Of a DNA stretch of 60,000 nucleotides, positions 47,609 through 58,849 are shown piece by piece. Source of the DNA: Membranipora membranacea (Eukaryota; Bryozoa; Gymnolaemata; Cheilostomatida; Membraniporidae); NCBI GenBank assembly GCA_914767715.1, contig OU612074.1:2125501-2185500 (forward strand). Direction: 5' to 3'. The notes under the pieces were generated by a model. It was not told where the DNA came from. It did not search any database and worked only from the letters and a program-made list of their open reading frames with translations. Both the position numbers and the translations under genes were made by a program. Each line of letters opens with the position of its first letter. Within the stretch, counting starts at the first letter, position 1.

Positions 47609-49592
47609 ATGGCCAATTCATTTATTGTCTCAGCAGCGAAGAACATCGAGGATTTGGTGTATGTGACCACGCTGCTGATGATGGATGGCGCTGGAGATCT
47701 CATCTCTAGAAATCTGAATAATAAGGCTTCAGAACCTCGGTAAGTCATCACACATTTTTATTTTGACAACAAAATCCCTGTTTTATTGTATTGTGCAAGA
47801 TTAGCCTTGTCATGTTTTTGGACATTGTGACAAGGCTAGGGCAAGCGACAAGCTGCAAGTATTTTAATAAGTATATTGCTTGGAGTTGGCGGTAATAAGC
47901 TCAAACTCCTCAATACAAGGATAAGTACAAGGTATGTGCCACAGAACCTTATCCTGATCAAATTCTATTGCTGTGTGAGATCTTCAGCTCTCACAGCTTG
48001 GACCGGGTTGAGCCGGGGGGGGGGGGGGTTGTCGGCACAGAGGAGGAGCAGTGGCTTTGAGATACCAATACTCACAGCTCGGATCAGGATGAGCCAGGGA
48101 CCTCAATAGAAAGTGGGGGGGGGGGGCAGAGGCTGTGATGGAAGTAGATAGTGTCACCCACTCTACACATAAATCTCCTTGAAATTGTTAGAATGTAATA
48201 TTAGAAGGCTAATTACATTCTAGGTTTTAGTTGAATTATGTTGATCGAGCGATCAAAGAGAAAAATCCAGTCTCTGTTTTCCGATGAAATCGAGGGTTGT
48301 GTAAATATTTTGTGTCATTAAATCACTTTTATCGATCAGCGATCTTCTCCATGCCTACCCACAGTGATGAACACACGGTGCACATAAAGCCGGGTGAACA
48401 TCAAGGCTGGTCAGTTTGAGAGCCCTTGGAGCACATTTTCCTCGTATGGTATAGATTGCTTTTCTGGTATCTAACTTAGTTTATTATTCAAGAATAGAAA
48501 TTGATTTTAATGTCAAAAAGGCATCTTAACTATGAGTCATTAGTAAATAAAGTTAACACTTTTTTGGCACAAAATTCAAAAGCAAGCGTTTTGAATTAAT
48601 TTGAGTAGATAAACGAAACAGTTGTTGTATTGTGTTGCCTCCCTCCGGAAGGAGTTAACTCCATACAGAATAAACATGAGCAATAATGAATGAAAGAGCG
48701 GTGTCTGTTCTGCTGGGGTATCCGGCCTCAAGGGGGTCGAATATCCGACAACTGAAACAGCTCCATTTTTCTCTCATTTTTAATGTCACTTGATTCCAAC
48801 CCCAAACCCCCTTATCTAATCTCTAATATATTATGACTAAAACCTTTATCGGATTTCTACCGGTACTCAGTGGCGTATATTACCACTCACGGCCCACGGA
48901 TTTCCGTGAGTGGCTGAATAGCTCAGTGTGTAGAGCGTCCGACTTATAATCACTGTTAATAAGATTGTTGTGGGTTCGCATCCCATCAAGGTCAGTTTTT
49001 TTTCAAATGGGTGCTTTAAAACTGGAGTATTTTTACCGTAATCTTCTTCTGCTATTGAGTTGTTTTCTGAAAGTACCCAACAGCTCAGTGAGCTATTGAA
49101 ATACCTCTCTGCTTGCACTATTTTGCTACCGATATGCAAAAATTTCCGCTTAAGCGCCCCTCCCACACCCTCCCCGCCACGCCTACGGCTCATCTCTGAA
49201 AAGTCAGGGAGTGAAATTTTTTAGAATATACGCCCCTGCCGGTACTTATTAAGTTGGGGACACAGAGAGTCCTTGGATTTTCTCGAATCTTCGTACACTG
49301 ATCAACTCCAGTTCCTTCACCTCCAATCCGGAAATTCGTGATTATTACATTAAAAATTATTGCTTCCATGGCAATTTCATATTTTTACTGTGTTTACTAC
49401 AGCGAGAAAGAGAAATTTGTGAATGAACTCAGCTATCAGGATTTCCTCCATTATTTTATTTACAGGGACTCTGATAAAAAGATGACTGATGTCAGACAAA
49501 CAAGCGAACCTAAGAGTACTGGAACAACAGTGGTGGATGAGGATGACCTTGACATAGAAATATTTGGTGCTGATGACCTTGTCCTTAGCTGA
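47609..49592 (+). CDS. small unknown protein, two exons, about 106 aa
   Basis: Exon 1 (47609-47739, ATG in MANSFIVSAAKNIEDLV) ends CCTCG/GTAAGTC, and exon 2 (49403-49592) follows TTTACTACAG; phases agree. The product has a hydrophobic stretch (VYVTTLLMMDGAG), a basic/aromatic middle (FVNELSYQDFLHYFIYRD) and an acidic tail (DEDDLDIEIFGADDLVLS). I do not recognise it; no signal peptide is clear. More exons may lie in the 1.66-kb intron, which holds a hAT MITE. It is convergent with the ZDHHC gene downstream. Confidence 0.5.
48860..49246 (+). mobile_element. hAT-type MITE with tRNA-like sequence, 8-bp TSD
   Basis: Element 48868-49238 (371 bp) starts CAGTGGCGTATATT and ends AATATACGCCCCTG, a hAT-style inverted end, and is flanked by CCGGTACT on both sides (48860-48867, 49239-49246). 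There is no transposase. Its left half holds a tRNA-like sequence. Confidence 0.92.
48910..48996 (+). other. tRNA-like sequence in hAT MITE
   Basis: TAGCTCAGTGTGTAGAGCG (A box, D arm) and GTGGGTTCGCATCCCAT (a five-pair T arm with a near-consensus B box) are followed by TTTTTTTT, a pol III stop. The putative anticodon loop is CTTATAA, but the anticodon and acceptor stems pair poorly, and extra bases separate them. It is probably a tRNA relic, not a working tRNA. Confidence 0.6.
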
Positions 49593-49599
49593 GTTCCAG

Positions 49600-51200
49600 T
49601 TTTTTCTCCTATTCATCCGAAGACATCAAACTTTATTTATCAGAGTGCAGATAGTAGATGAAGTTTAGTCGAGTGTGCAGCTCGAACTAATTCAACACGA
49701 TGTCAAGATTTATAAGACTCATTCAGATCATTTATTTTTATAAATCAAACGTTGCAACTATTTAATTTAGCTCTAAGAATTTTCTTGTCTTTTTTTCAAC
49801 ACTTGCATTTTAAATTATGACGATGCCAATAAAAATTAAAGTTTATACAACTTCAGATGAATGGCTCAATGCGGCGCTTGAATTGGGTTCTTTGATTTCA
49901 GTAAATTTCTGGATTAAAAACAGAGGTTTAAATATGAGCCAAGCTATGAAGGGAATCATGTGTGAACGGTATAAGGGTTATTTTATATGATAATAAATAT
50001 GTTAAGTTTCCCCACTCCTATAGTAGAGTAGTAAATGTAAGCTTGAGTTCTGGGGGGGGGGTGATTTTATGCTGGCTAACACTGAACTTAGGCTAGCTGA
50101 GGTGGGAGTATATAAGTAAACTAAAAACACTAATGAATGTCAGCTAGCCTTAAATTTAGCTATTAAAATCATGAGCGAAAAGGCCAACCTTTCCTATCGT
50201 GCATACATTACCCATCTATGGTATTCAGTATGTAGGCATGCGTAACACTTAGCTCTGGTAATGAAAATACAGATGCAGCATAGTCAAGATTTCCAGCCTA
50301 CTCAGTACATCTATAATCTATACTCACTCTAATTTGATTTTAGTTAAACCAGGTATAAAAATTGAACTAAAAATGAGGGAGGTTTACCATAAACATAAAA
50401 ATGTATGTTATGTTATATTATTATGTTCTATGCTCATATGTTTATGCTTTTATGGATTTTCCTAAGACTGACTAATAAGTCATCATTTTGATAAATTTAT
50501 TACATATTAGACAATAGTTTAGATCACATTGTGAATGAGCCTCATAGATCTCTCAACTCCAATGATGTCTATGGTTAACGCATACAAGTAATGTAGCTTT
50601 ATTAGTAAACCTTTGTACCATCAACATTATTTTTTATTTGGTCACACCAGAGATATAATTGTATAAAGAATGATTTGTGAAAACTGATATCTCAATGCAT
50701 CAGGCAAATACAATGACTGATAAATTATACTTAGTTAGGGTTATCATATTAGTTGTAATGTATCTAGGATTTGGCGAATTAATAGGGAAAATAAAATGCA
50801 ATATTGATTTGTACAAAATAAAGATGAATTTAATAGAAGAAGGAAATCACGGGAAAAGTGATCAAATTAAAACACTTAGCCTTTGTTTCACATGTAAGAT
50901 TGAGATGAAGGGTGGGATAGGGGTTACATAATAATATGTACGTGTATTTAGGGGACAGGTTAACTCTCAGAGTCAGCGGTCATACGTTCTTCATAATTGA
51001 GTCTCAAACTTTACGGAAATAAATATACTTGTTTTTCAAAAAATATGCTGAAATACACCAATCAGAATTGATTTAACAAACTCTACTCTAATGAATCACC
51101 CAAATATCATATTATATTAAATGTCTCTGTTGTGATCATTTGGCCTCAGCTGACACAAACTATTACCACCCATCTGGCTATCTTATATCACAAAGCTTCA
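49600..51200. other. no gene recognised
   Basis: Spacer between convergent genes; a small open frame at 50677-50931 has no other coding sign. Confidence 0.45.
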
Positions 51201-51207
51201 GATTATC

Positions 51208-54200
51208 TCATGTTAAGTATTCTCTTGACTGCCCTGCTGCCGCAGAAGCTGAGGTTCCGTTGCCGGCAGCGCTCGGTCGATGATGATCTATCGGTGGTAG
51301 ATATTTAGGAGGGTATTGTTGCTGTACTGGATATGCTAAGAATAAAAATAACGGTGAATTAGCTTTCATGATTTTGTCTTAGGGTTAGAGGGGGGGGGGG
51401 GGGGGGGGGGCGGGCCTATGAATTAGACATTCGGTATCAAGTCTCAGCTATTGATCAATTCAAACCCTTAGGTTTGAAACAATTGGATAATAAATTGAAC
51501 AACAATTTAAACAACAAATCATTTACAAATGAAACGTTGATACAGGTTATTTGCAACATGTGGATTAATCCGGAACCGGAACAAACGCATTATCATAGTG
51601 CAATCTTTAAACAAGTAGACTCTTGTAGTTAATGTTTTTTTCTCTTGATATGTGGCAACCAGTTTGGGTTTGATAATTGTTTGCCACACTACATACAGTA
51701 GATTCGACTGGCCTGTTGACGCCAAACCTAATTCTTTTAACACAGATGTAGGCAGAGGGTTGATTAGTTGTAACAAGGCAAGAGGAGCTGAACTAACTGA
51801 AACAGTAACATTTCCTCTAACTAAATTATGGATATTTACTCAAGATATGCTGAAGGTACGATATACTAACGCTGTAAAGTGTATGTCAAAAGTCGCCTCG
51901 ATTTGTTATAAGGGAAAATAGGAGTTGATAACTTTTGTTCGTTTGCATCTGACAGCTGACACATATTCTACTTAAAGCTCAATTAGAGTTAACATGTTTA
52001 TCAGTACAAATTATGGACCTGGGAAAGTCCACATTCCAAATTTTTACACAAAATCATTCTATCATCTTATGACACAATGATGAATTCAGTAATGAGGCAA
52101 CAAGCTGTAGCCAAATCTTCGCACAGAATGTATGGATTATCTTATGACACAATACTGATGGCTACTGAAAGATGCTGGTACTATATAAGATAAGATAAGA
52201 TTCATTTTAAAACCCTCTACAGAACAATTTCGAGAAAATTGTTGAAATGGAGTAGTTTATAGTGATGGGAGAGTTTGAGTTCAAAACTCGTTGGGCGAGT
52301 TTGTGTGGGCGAGTTAGTGTGGGCGAGTTTGTGTGGGCGAGTTTGTGTGGGCGAGTTTGTGTGGGCGAGTTTGTGTGGGCGAGTTTGTGTGGGCGAGTTT
52401 GTGTGGGCAAGTTTGTGTGGGCGAGTTTGTGTGGGCGAGTTTGTGTGGGCTCGATTTCGAGTTCAGGCCATTGGGCAAAAACCAGTTGGCAATAATAGGA
52501 GTTATCATTACACTGATATTGAGGGAGTAACTCCAAAAAGGAGTTTGCAATAATAGGAGCTATCATTACACTGATGCTGAGGGAGTAGCTCCATAAAGGA
52601 TGTTAAACTAAGGAAATGATGTTTCACAACTAATAGACCCAGAGGGTAAAACATTGACCTACTGTATTAATTCATATTTATAGCGCCCAACCAAACTGGT
52701 GAACCAACTAATGCATATTCACAGTAGACATGGACATACATTAACACGCTGTATCTCGAAAACGGCCATATTTGTATGATTATACAGAACTCAAACTCGC
52801 TCGAACTCGACTCGAAAATTTCAGTATAAGCTCGACTCGATCGTCATCACTGCTGTTTGCCCATCACTAGTAGTTTATAGAAAAAGCTTGAGCTGGTATA
52901 AAAATCATGAAACTAATATCAACATCACACGGGAGACATAGAGAAAGTTGTACTTACGTTTTCCGTTATTGATTTGAGCAGCTTCCTGACTATTGTTCTG
53001 TAAGTAGAAATAAAAAGATGACCGAGTTTGAATTACATTTGAGTTGAGGAGTTAAAATATAATATGTACTTCTGGGTGGTAAGGTTGGAACGGGTTCAGT
53101 AGTGCAGTTTCACTTGTACTCGGGCCCGATCCGGTTCTGAAATATAGCTGAAACCCAAACATCCGACCCGTCCTGATTTTGTGAACCTGTTCAAGCCCTA
53201 CAGGGTGGTGAGCTGCAGATTCACGAAAGTCCATCTCCCAACATCTGAGTCATATCATTGTGCCGAGATGAGTTCGATTGTTCAAACAGTAATAACAAAA
53301 CTCCCACAATGCAACACTAACTAAAAAGATCAGGCCAACCTCGGTATGCTATCATTGTCACTGTGACATTATCATCATTGACACACCCTGTCACAGCACC
53401 CATGTAATGAGTCGATAAATTTGTAATTTCTCTATACAAAGGTTAGTGTTCAAGGAGTAAGGAATGCTAGATATTTATTGTTGAGTTTCGATTACAAAAA
53501 TCTTGTTTCAAGTGTCGACTTATCCCAGGGTCTTGGTTTGCTGTATACTCTATTTTTGGCATACCACCACTGTGAAGCCTTGTCACACGGCCACCGTTTT
53601 TGGTTGCTGTTTGCTAAGAAACAGAAGATTGGGCTGCCCCTAAAGAGGGACGCAAGGTGCCCTAATCCCCATACTGAGAATGTGATACATTCTAGAAAAC
53701 TAGAATGCATCCTAGAGGTGAGGCCATAGAGGACCTCCTAATCATAAGTGTGCAGCAAGCTGCCAAAACTGAACTGGCACTAATCGGCCATTGGCAGTGA
53801 CACTTTGATCTTAGCCAATAGGCCGAGAAGCGATCCGTTTTTGGTTACTCCCTAAACAAAACAAAATCTGTGGCCACGTGACAGAGCTAACCACTTAGTA
53901 TAAAGAATGGCATTCCTCTAGAAATGTAAATCTTTAGAATCCATGCCATACACATACTTAATCTTGGTTTTTGCAAAACTCAATGCCACAGATATAGGCC
54001 TGTGATATGCCATACTGCCTACAGGATAGCCTTGGGACATAGTCTATCTCTGCAGCACAGTCATAGTGTGCTGCCTTCCATCAAGGGAGGCAACTGCAAG
54101 AGTTTGGGTTATAAGATGGCAAGGCCAGTGTTCCATTTAGGCCCCAATATTTCCGAATTAAGGGTTTCCATTATTTTCCCAATTTAGGTACTCAGCTAAG

Positions 54201-57200
54201 GTGAAATAATTTAAGCCCTATGCTGCAGAGACGAATAATGTCTCAGCAGTTCGCACATGCACAGTGTGGCGATGTGCTGCAGTCTAACTTACCGATTGAG
54301 CTGAGTTAGAGGCGGAGTTTGAGGTCATGCCTACAGCGTTATTTTTATTCCTGTTTGATGCTGCCACAGCTAGGGGTGAGGCTGTGGCCCCTGATGTTAC
54401 TACAGAGTTCGCTCTGGTACTCTGAGGTAGAGTTCTCACACCATTGACTAAAATATGTAGAACCCAAGCTATCAGAACAACAGGCTAAGGAAAGATCGAC
54501 AAGGTTATATTACCAAGGAAACTATCACAACATCATGTCAAATTTATTGATGTGATGTATCAGGGTGTAAATTCGAATGACACATCAATAATCTTGGGTT
54601 GACTAGTCATGTTGATTCAATGATCGCAATCAATACAACAAACGATGACAATGAAGATGGAGTTGTGTTAGCATAATAATACACAATGAGGGGACAACTC
54701 ATTAAATAGGACAGAAAGTGGGACTCCCTAACTGTTCACACTTTATGATTGAAATGATTTATGATGAGAAAGTTTAGGGGAAAAACGATCGAATTGAAAC
54801 GAGTTTATGGTGCCTAGGACCTTCCTTTGGTCCATAGCAGGTTTGAAAAGGCTAGTGGGTAGTTATGAAATGCTCATTTCATGCTCAATTTGGATAGTGG
54901 ACCACATGTTATGAACACTATTATACTAATTATAATGATGCGGTAACTATGAGTAATTATTCACTAGACTTGAATAGGCCTAAGTGACTTTCAGATGCGT
55001 TTATGTAAGCTAGCACCTTTTTCTTCTAGCTAAGGGTGAAGTATATATATAGCAATGCAATGCAATGAAGCCTTTCTTTGTTTTCTTGGGTACCCCTCAA
55101 CCCAAAAAAGGAGCCGCGTGACAAGGCCAATGGCAAAGATGTTGAATAAATGTTTGCTTGCCATAAACTTCCTTATGTAACATAAATACAAACTTTCCTA
55201 CCTACGAACAGTCGAACACATTACTAAATCTTTGATAGAATAGATACCTGCACTGCTTTGTAGACCAAATTTGGTCCATTTGCCTGCATTTGGAGTTGCT
55301 TCCCCACTTTTCACTCTGCAGGTGATTGAGAGCAACTGGAGTGCAGACAATTGGATTAAGCTTGATCTTGTGGCTTCTTGACTTACCAGTAGGTGGTTGT
55401 GTGACTTACTGAGACTTACCAGTAGGTGGCTGTATGACTTACCAGTAGGTAGTTGTGTGACTTACAGAGACTTAGCAGGAGGTGGTTGTGTGACTTACCA
55501 GTAGGTGGCTGTGTGACTACAGAAGGGACATCGTGTTCAGTAACCCATCCTCGCCTGTCTATGAGTGAAGGAGGTAGAGGTCCACACAGTACTATGGCAC
55601 AGTTCTTACATGAGCTGCCAGATGAGAAGGGGTTACCTCCGTTAGATTCTTTGAATGTTCCTTTAATCTGTCAGCGAGAGAAAAACGAGTGATGATTTAA
55701 TATGGTGATATATGTGTGCTCATGACGCTAACACATACAATGGGGGGAGGGGGGAGGATAACACGAGAGATACAGGTACATGACTGGTACCCATAGTACA
55801 CAAAGGCCTGGAAGGCAAGTTACATAGACATATATATACACATACATGTAAAATCTGCTTTATTTGGTGGATCAAGCCACAAGTGCAAATTTTTTACAGA
55901 GACTTTTTTTTCCCTGTGTTGAGATGGATAAATTCACTGACATTAGTTAGGGGTTTATTATTTCAAAAGGAACGGCCAGTGAAACTGGGTTTCACCGGTA
56001 AACTGAAGTTCTTAGAATGATGGTTTCGACTAACATGACAATATGTTGCAGAAGATGTTTTGACAATGTTTGATTAATAATCAAGAAATACAGAATTACT
56101 TATAAATAGAAATATCAGCCCAAGTAAAATTACTTCAGTACACAGTACATATTTGTCTCAAACAAGAAGGCTTAGCCTACCAATTTTGGATACTCATATC
56201 CATATTGAAACAAACAAATTAAGCACTAACTTTCTACTAACAATTCTTCATACAAATCTTATTCTTAACACCCTCCCCCCCCCCCGCCTTCCCCAGCAGG
56301 CTGCCAAAGAGACACCACCACCAATGACGTAGACGTGTAGAAACTACCTGTTCTTCAACAAGGATCTAAGGCCAAAATACAATGTGATACTTTACTGTTT
56401 AGCAGAATTCCTCAGCTGGAAGTAGCGGCAGCAGCGCACAAGGAAGAAAATTTAAAGATCAGCTTGACAAGAGCTGCTGCTACATCAAAGCCTTATTCTA
56501 CTTATCAGACCTTGTCTTACTTCTTCTTAATTAAACAGCACTCCACAGAAGCCTGAAGGTGTCATGCATGAGTCAGGACCGTAGACTTGGTAATGTTACT
56601 CATATTATGGTCATCGAGTCAGATATTGTACTGCTTTATCAGGCTCAACAGGAAATCGCTTCACACTGGAGCGGCTGAAATGAGAGGACTTACGTCTTCA
56701 TTGGTGGTGGTGTCACTGGCTACTAGCTGGATATGAAATGCTGCCAGGCCTGCCACAATCCATATGGAAATGAATGATACCAAGGCGACCACTAGGCTCG
56801 CTGGACTCTTTGTCAGCCCTTCAGGAAAGCCAACCACTTTAATGCCTACCAAACAACAGAGAGCGTTAGACTCGGTATGATTAAATGGCTAACGCTATTG
56901 ACTAGCTATGATGTGATTTAGTGAGAGTTTGTGTCTTCAGTTTGAGCTATGAACACTCTTCAGTATTTGTTCTCAATTTAAATTCTAATTTTGGTCAGCA
57001 GAGCATTAATGATCATACTGCTTGAGTAAAATTTCATACCTGCCAGGTGAGCCATTTTACTTCTCACCAGGCGATCGATACTCATAGCCAAAGTAAAATT
57101 ATTGTGTAAAACATTCCAGCTCAAATTATGAATGGACACCAACTCCAATAAAACACACCACAGTAGCCTTAAAACTTACATCTTCGTTTGTGGTCATGTT

Positions 57201-58848
57201 GTGGGCAGTGAGATATGAATGAAAACCTGCTAGTCCCGCAACAGACCATATTGAGAAAAATGCGACTAGGGCTACCACTGGGCTCAATGGGCCTTCTCGC
57301 ATAGCGGTTTGAAAGTCTGAATTCGGAGCCTTAGTTCCTGTAAGTAATATATTGATATAATGAGCTATCAAAGGAATGGATGGAATGGATGAAATCTTTT
57401 TGCCCTCCTGGGCAATCAGCCATACAATTTGCATTCTTCATGCTTCCAATCTTTGGCCAATATGGGGAATGCATTTCTCTGTACCAAAGCAGGGCCAAAA
57501 ATAAATGTGAAGTATTCATTAGATTATACCAGGCTTGAAACAGTATAAAGTACTATTCGCAACACATACCATAAGTGTGACTTCAATTAGCACAATAGCA
57601 TCTACATCATACAGATAGGGGTGAGTATCTTGGTCATACAATACTCTGCTAAATCATCATGACTTGCAAATAACAATCACTATGGTCACTATATACTGTG
57701 ACGAATGACTTTTTTGACATGTTGGATTGAAAAATTCCAAGTGAATGGTGAATGGTGAAGGGTGAATGGTTAGCAGGCTTGCACACAATGACTTCTAAGA
57801 ACATTATCGCGGGAGGCCGGGGTTCAAGTCCCGACCGTGGCAGATGTTTTGATGTTAGCATTCATAATTCGAAATTGGAGTTGACCACAAATTTGAGGCA
57901 TGGGACCATAGTGAATATGACATTGGTTGAGGAAACAACTCCAAAAAGGTACCATGGTATTTTCGGCTCACAAGCTAAATTGACACATTTCTTAACGACT
58001 TTGCTTAACAGTAAGGTAGCTCAATGATCTGCTGATTGATAAACAAACCCTCAAAATTCACTACCAAGCTTTTCCTTTTTATCAGAAAAGAATTCAGTGG
58101 GTTTTTCCATGATCAACTCAAAATATTAAAAAAAGAACCTGATAGTTAGAAATCACGATTTCATTGAGGCTCCAATGATCATTGGGTCCTTGCCATCCTC
58201 AAGTTAACAGACATAGCGAGCCTATGTTGACAAGCTACATGAATCAGTAGGACACAGCGTCTTATACGTGGGCTTCAAATCTTTAATTTTCATTGTTTAG
58301 ATGAGACGGCAGCAGTTGCCTATCAGATATTTCATTATCGATGTCTGACCTCACTTCATACATTGAAAGTCTTCCACATTTTCATCCTATTTTAAATTGG
58401 AAAAACAGGTAATATTGACCCTGTAGAGCAGTATTATTGCCATTGCAAACTCTAGAGTGATGACTATAAAATTGATTAAAGACTACCCAAAGACAGTTAC
58501 TTATGAAAAAGTTATGTCAGATCGCATTGTAAAAAATTCAATGCTCTACTTGGCATGCATTATTGATGGTTGAAAACCAGCCTTGCATATGGGAAAGTAA
58601 CTGTCACTCTCTGCATTATAAATGTCACAACTTCATCATAAGTAACTGCCTGACTATGACATGCATCAGTCTTTTGGGTAGTATTTACACAAAGTAGCAG
58701 TTGAACTCACGTAAGACCAGAGCAGTTACGGACAGTGCAAGTAAATAAGCGCAGTACACAGTCAGAGACGCCAGAAACAAGAAGAAGTATTTATAATTCC
58801 TCCGTCCGACGCAGTTACCCACCCAGGGGCAGTGATGGTCAAATCTGT
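51208..58848 (-). CDS. DHHC S-acyltransferase, ZDHHC9/14/18-like, 5' incomplete
   Basis: Exons (minus): 58848-58711 with the catalytic [18 protein letters not shown] and a transmembrane segment; 57337-57180 or 56845-56694 (alternatives, each with the last transmembrane segment and the TTxE motif as TTNED); 55667-55499 ([20 protein letters not shown]); 54447-54293; 52997-52958; 51326-51208 ([15 protein letters not shown] to the stop). All phases agree. The family transfers palmitate from acyl-CoA to cysteines of cytosolic-face proteins, through an acyl-enzyme on the DHHC Cys, in Golgi or plasma membranes. The Ser/Asn/Ala/Gln-rich tail fits the 14/18 branch. The N-terminal half, with the first two transmembrane segments and the zinc-binding CRD, lies beyond 60000 or was not found. 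Confidence 0.92.
51389..51412. repeat. poly-G run
   Basis: More than 20 consecutive G in the ZDHHC last intron; shorter G runs occur at 48016 and 48114. Confidence 0.98.
52252..52877. mobile_element. hAT-type non-autonomous element with internal minisatellite
   Basis: Element 52260-52869 (610 bp) starts TAGTGATGGG and ends CCCATCACTA and is flanked by GTAGTTTA on both sides (52252-52259, 52870-52877). It contains the 14-bp array and a duplicated 60-bp block at 52490-52610. It lies in a ZDHHC intron. Confidence 0.92.
52290..52450. repeat. 14-bp minisatellite, about 11 units
   Basis: Unit GTGTGGGCGAGTTT inside the hAT element. It gives open repeat ORFs on both strands that I treat as artefacts. 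Confidence 0.95.
53581..53882 (-). repeat. element with inverted ends and a U2 snRNA-derived head
   Basis: TGTCACACGGCCAC at the left is mirrored loosely by GTGGCCACGTGACA at the right. The minus strand from 53834 begins with U2 snRNA nucleotides 1-30. Confidence 0.5.
53805..53834 (-). ncRNA. U2 snRNA 5'-end fragment (pseudogene)
   Basis: The minus strand reads ATCGCTTCTCGGCC, then TATTGGCTAAGATCAA. Against U2 snRNA 1-30 I count one difference (CCTATTGG for CCTTTTGG). The branch-site recognition region and Sm site that should follow are absent, so it cannot be a working U2 gene. Confidence 0.8.
54023..54275. repeat. dispersed repeat in ZDHHC intron, copy 2
   Basis: Ordered matches to 38868-39225. 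Confidence 0.65.
55381..55515 (-). repeat. tandem copies of a splice donor at the ZDHHC exon end
   Basis: Units of ACTTACCAGTAGGTGGTTGTG (plus strand) start at 55381, 55414, 55437, 55470 and 55493. On the coding strand four of them read TACTG/GTAAGTC; the one at 55470 has GCTAAGTC and no GT. The used donor (exon end 55499) is the first of four near-identical choices. Confidence 0.85.
56694..56845 (-). other. ZDHHC alternative exon B (152 nt)
   Basis: Acceptor TTTGGTAG, donor GACGTAAGTC. Encodes [21 protein letters not shown] and TTTNED. Takes two bases of a split codon and ends in phase 0, exactly as exon A does. Confidence 0.9.
57180..57337 (-). other. ZDHHC alternative exon A (158 nt)
   Basis: Acceptor ACTTACAG, donor GATGTAAGTT. 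Encodes [24 protein letters not shown] and MTTNED. It lies upstream of exon B in transcription; the gap between them is 334 bp. Confidence 0.9.
57752..57890 (+). repeat. tRNA-derived SINE-like copy
   Basis: A-box-like GAATGGTTAGCAGGC and B box GGTTCAAGTCC, in the same frame of conserved sequence (ATTATCGCGGGAGGCC, TGGCAGAT, CATTCATAATTCGAA) as the copy at 8341-8500. Lies in a ZDHHC intron. Confidence 0.6.
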
Positions 58849-58849
58849 C

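Noticed and set aside
48910-48996. Functional isoleucine tRNA with UAU anticodon
   Set aside because: The loop CTTATAA is suggestive, but the anticodon and acceptor stems do not pair and the unit lies in a MITE.
52207-52566. Repeat ORFs on both strands at the 14-bp array
   Set aside because: They lie inside a hAT element and are produced by the tandem unit.
53750-53834. Functional U2 snRNA gene
   Set aside because: Only the first 30 nucleotides are present; the branch-recognition and Sm regions are missing.
57752-58027. Plus-strand ORF of 91 codons
   Set aside because: Overlaps the tRNA-like SINE copy and lies in a ZDHHC intron; no homology seen.
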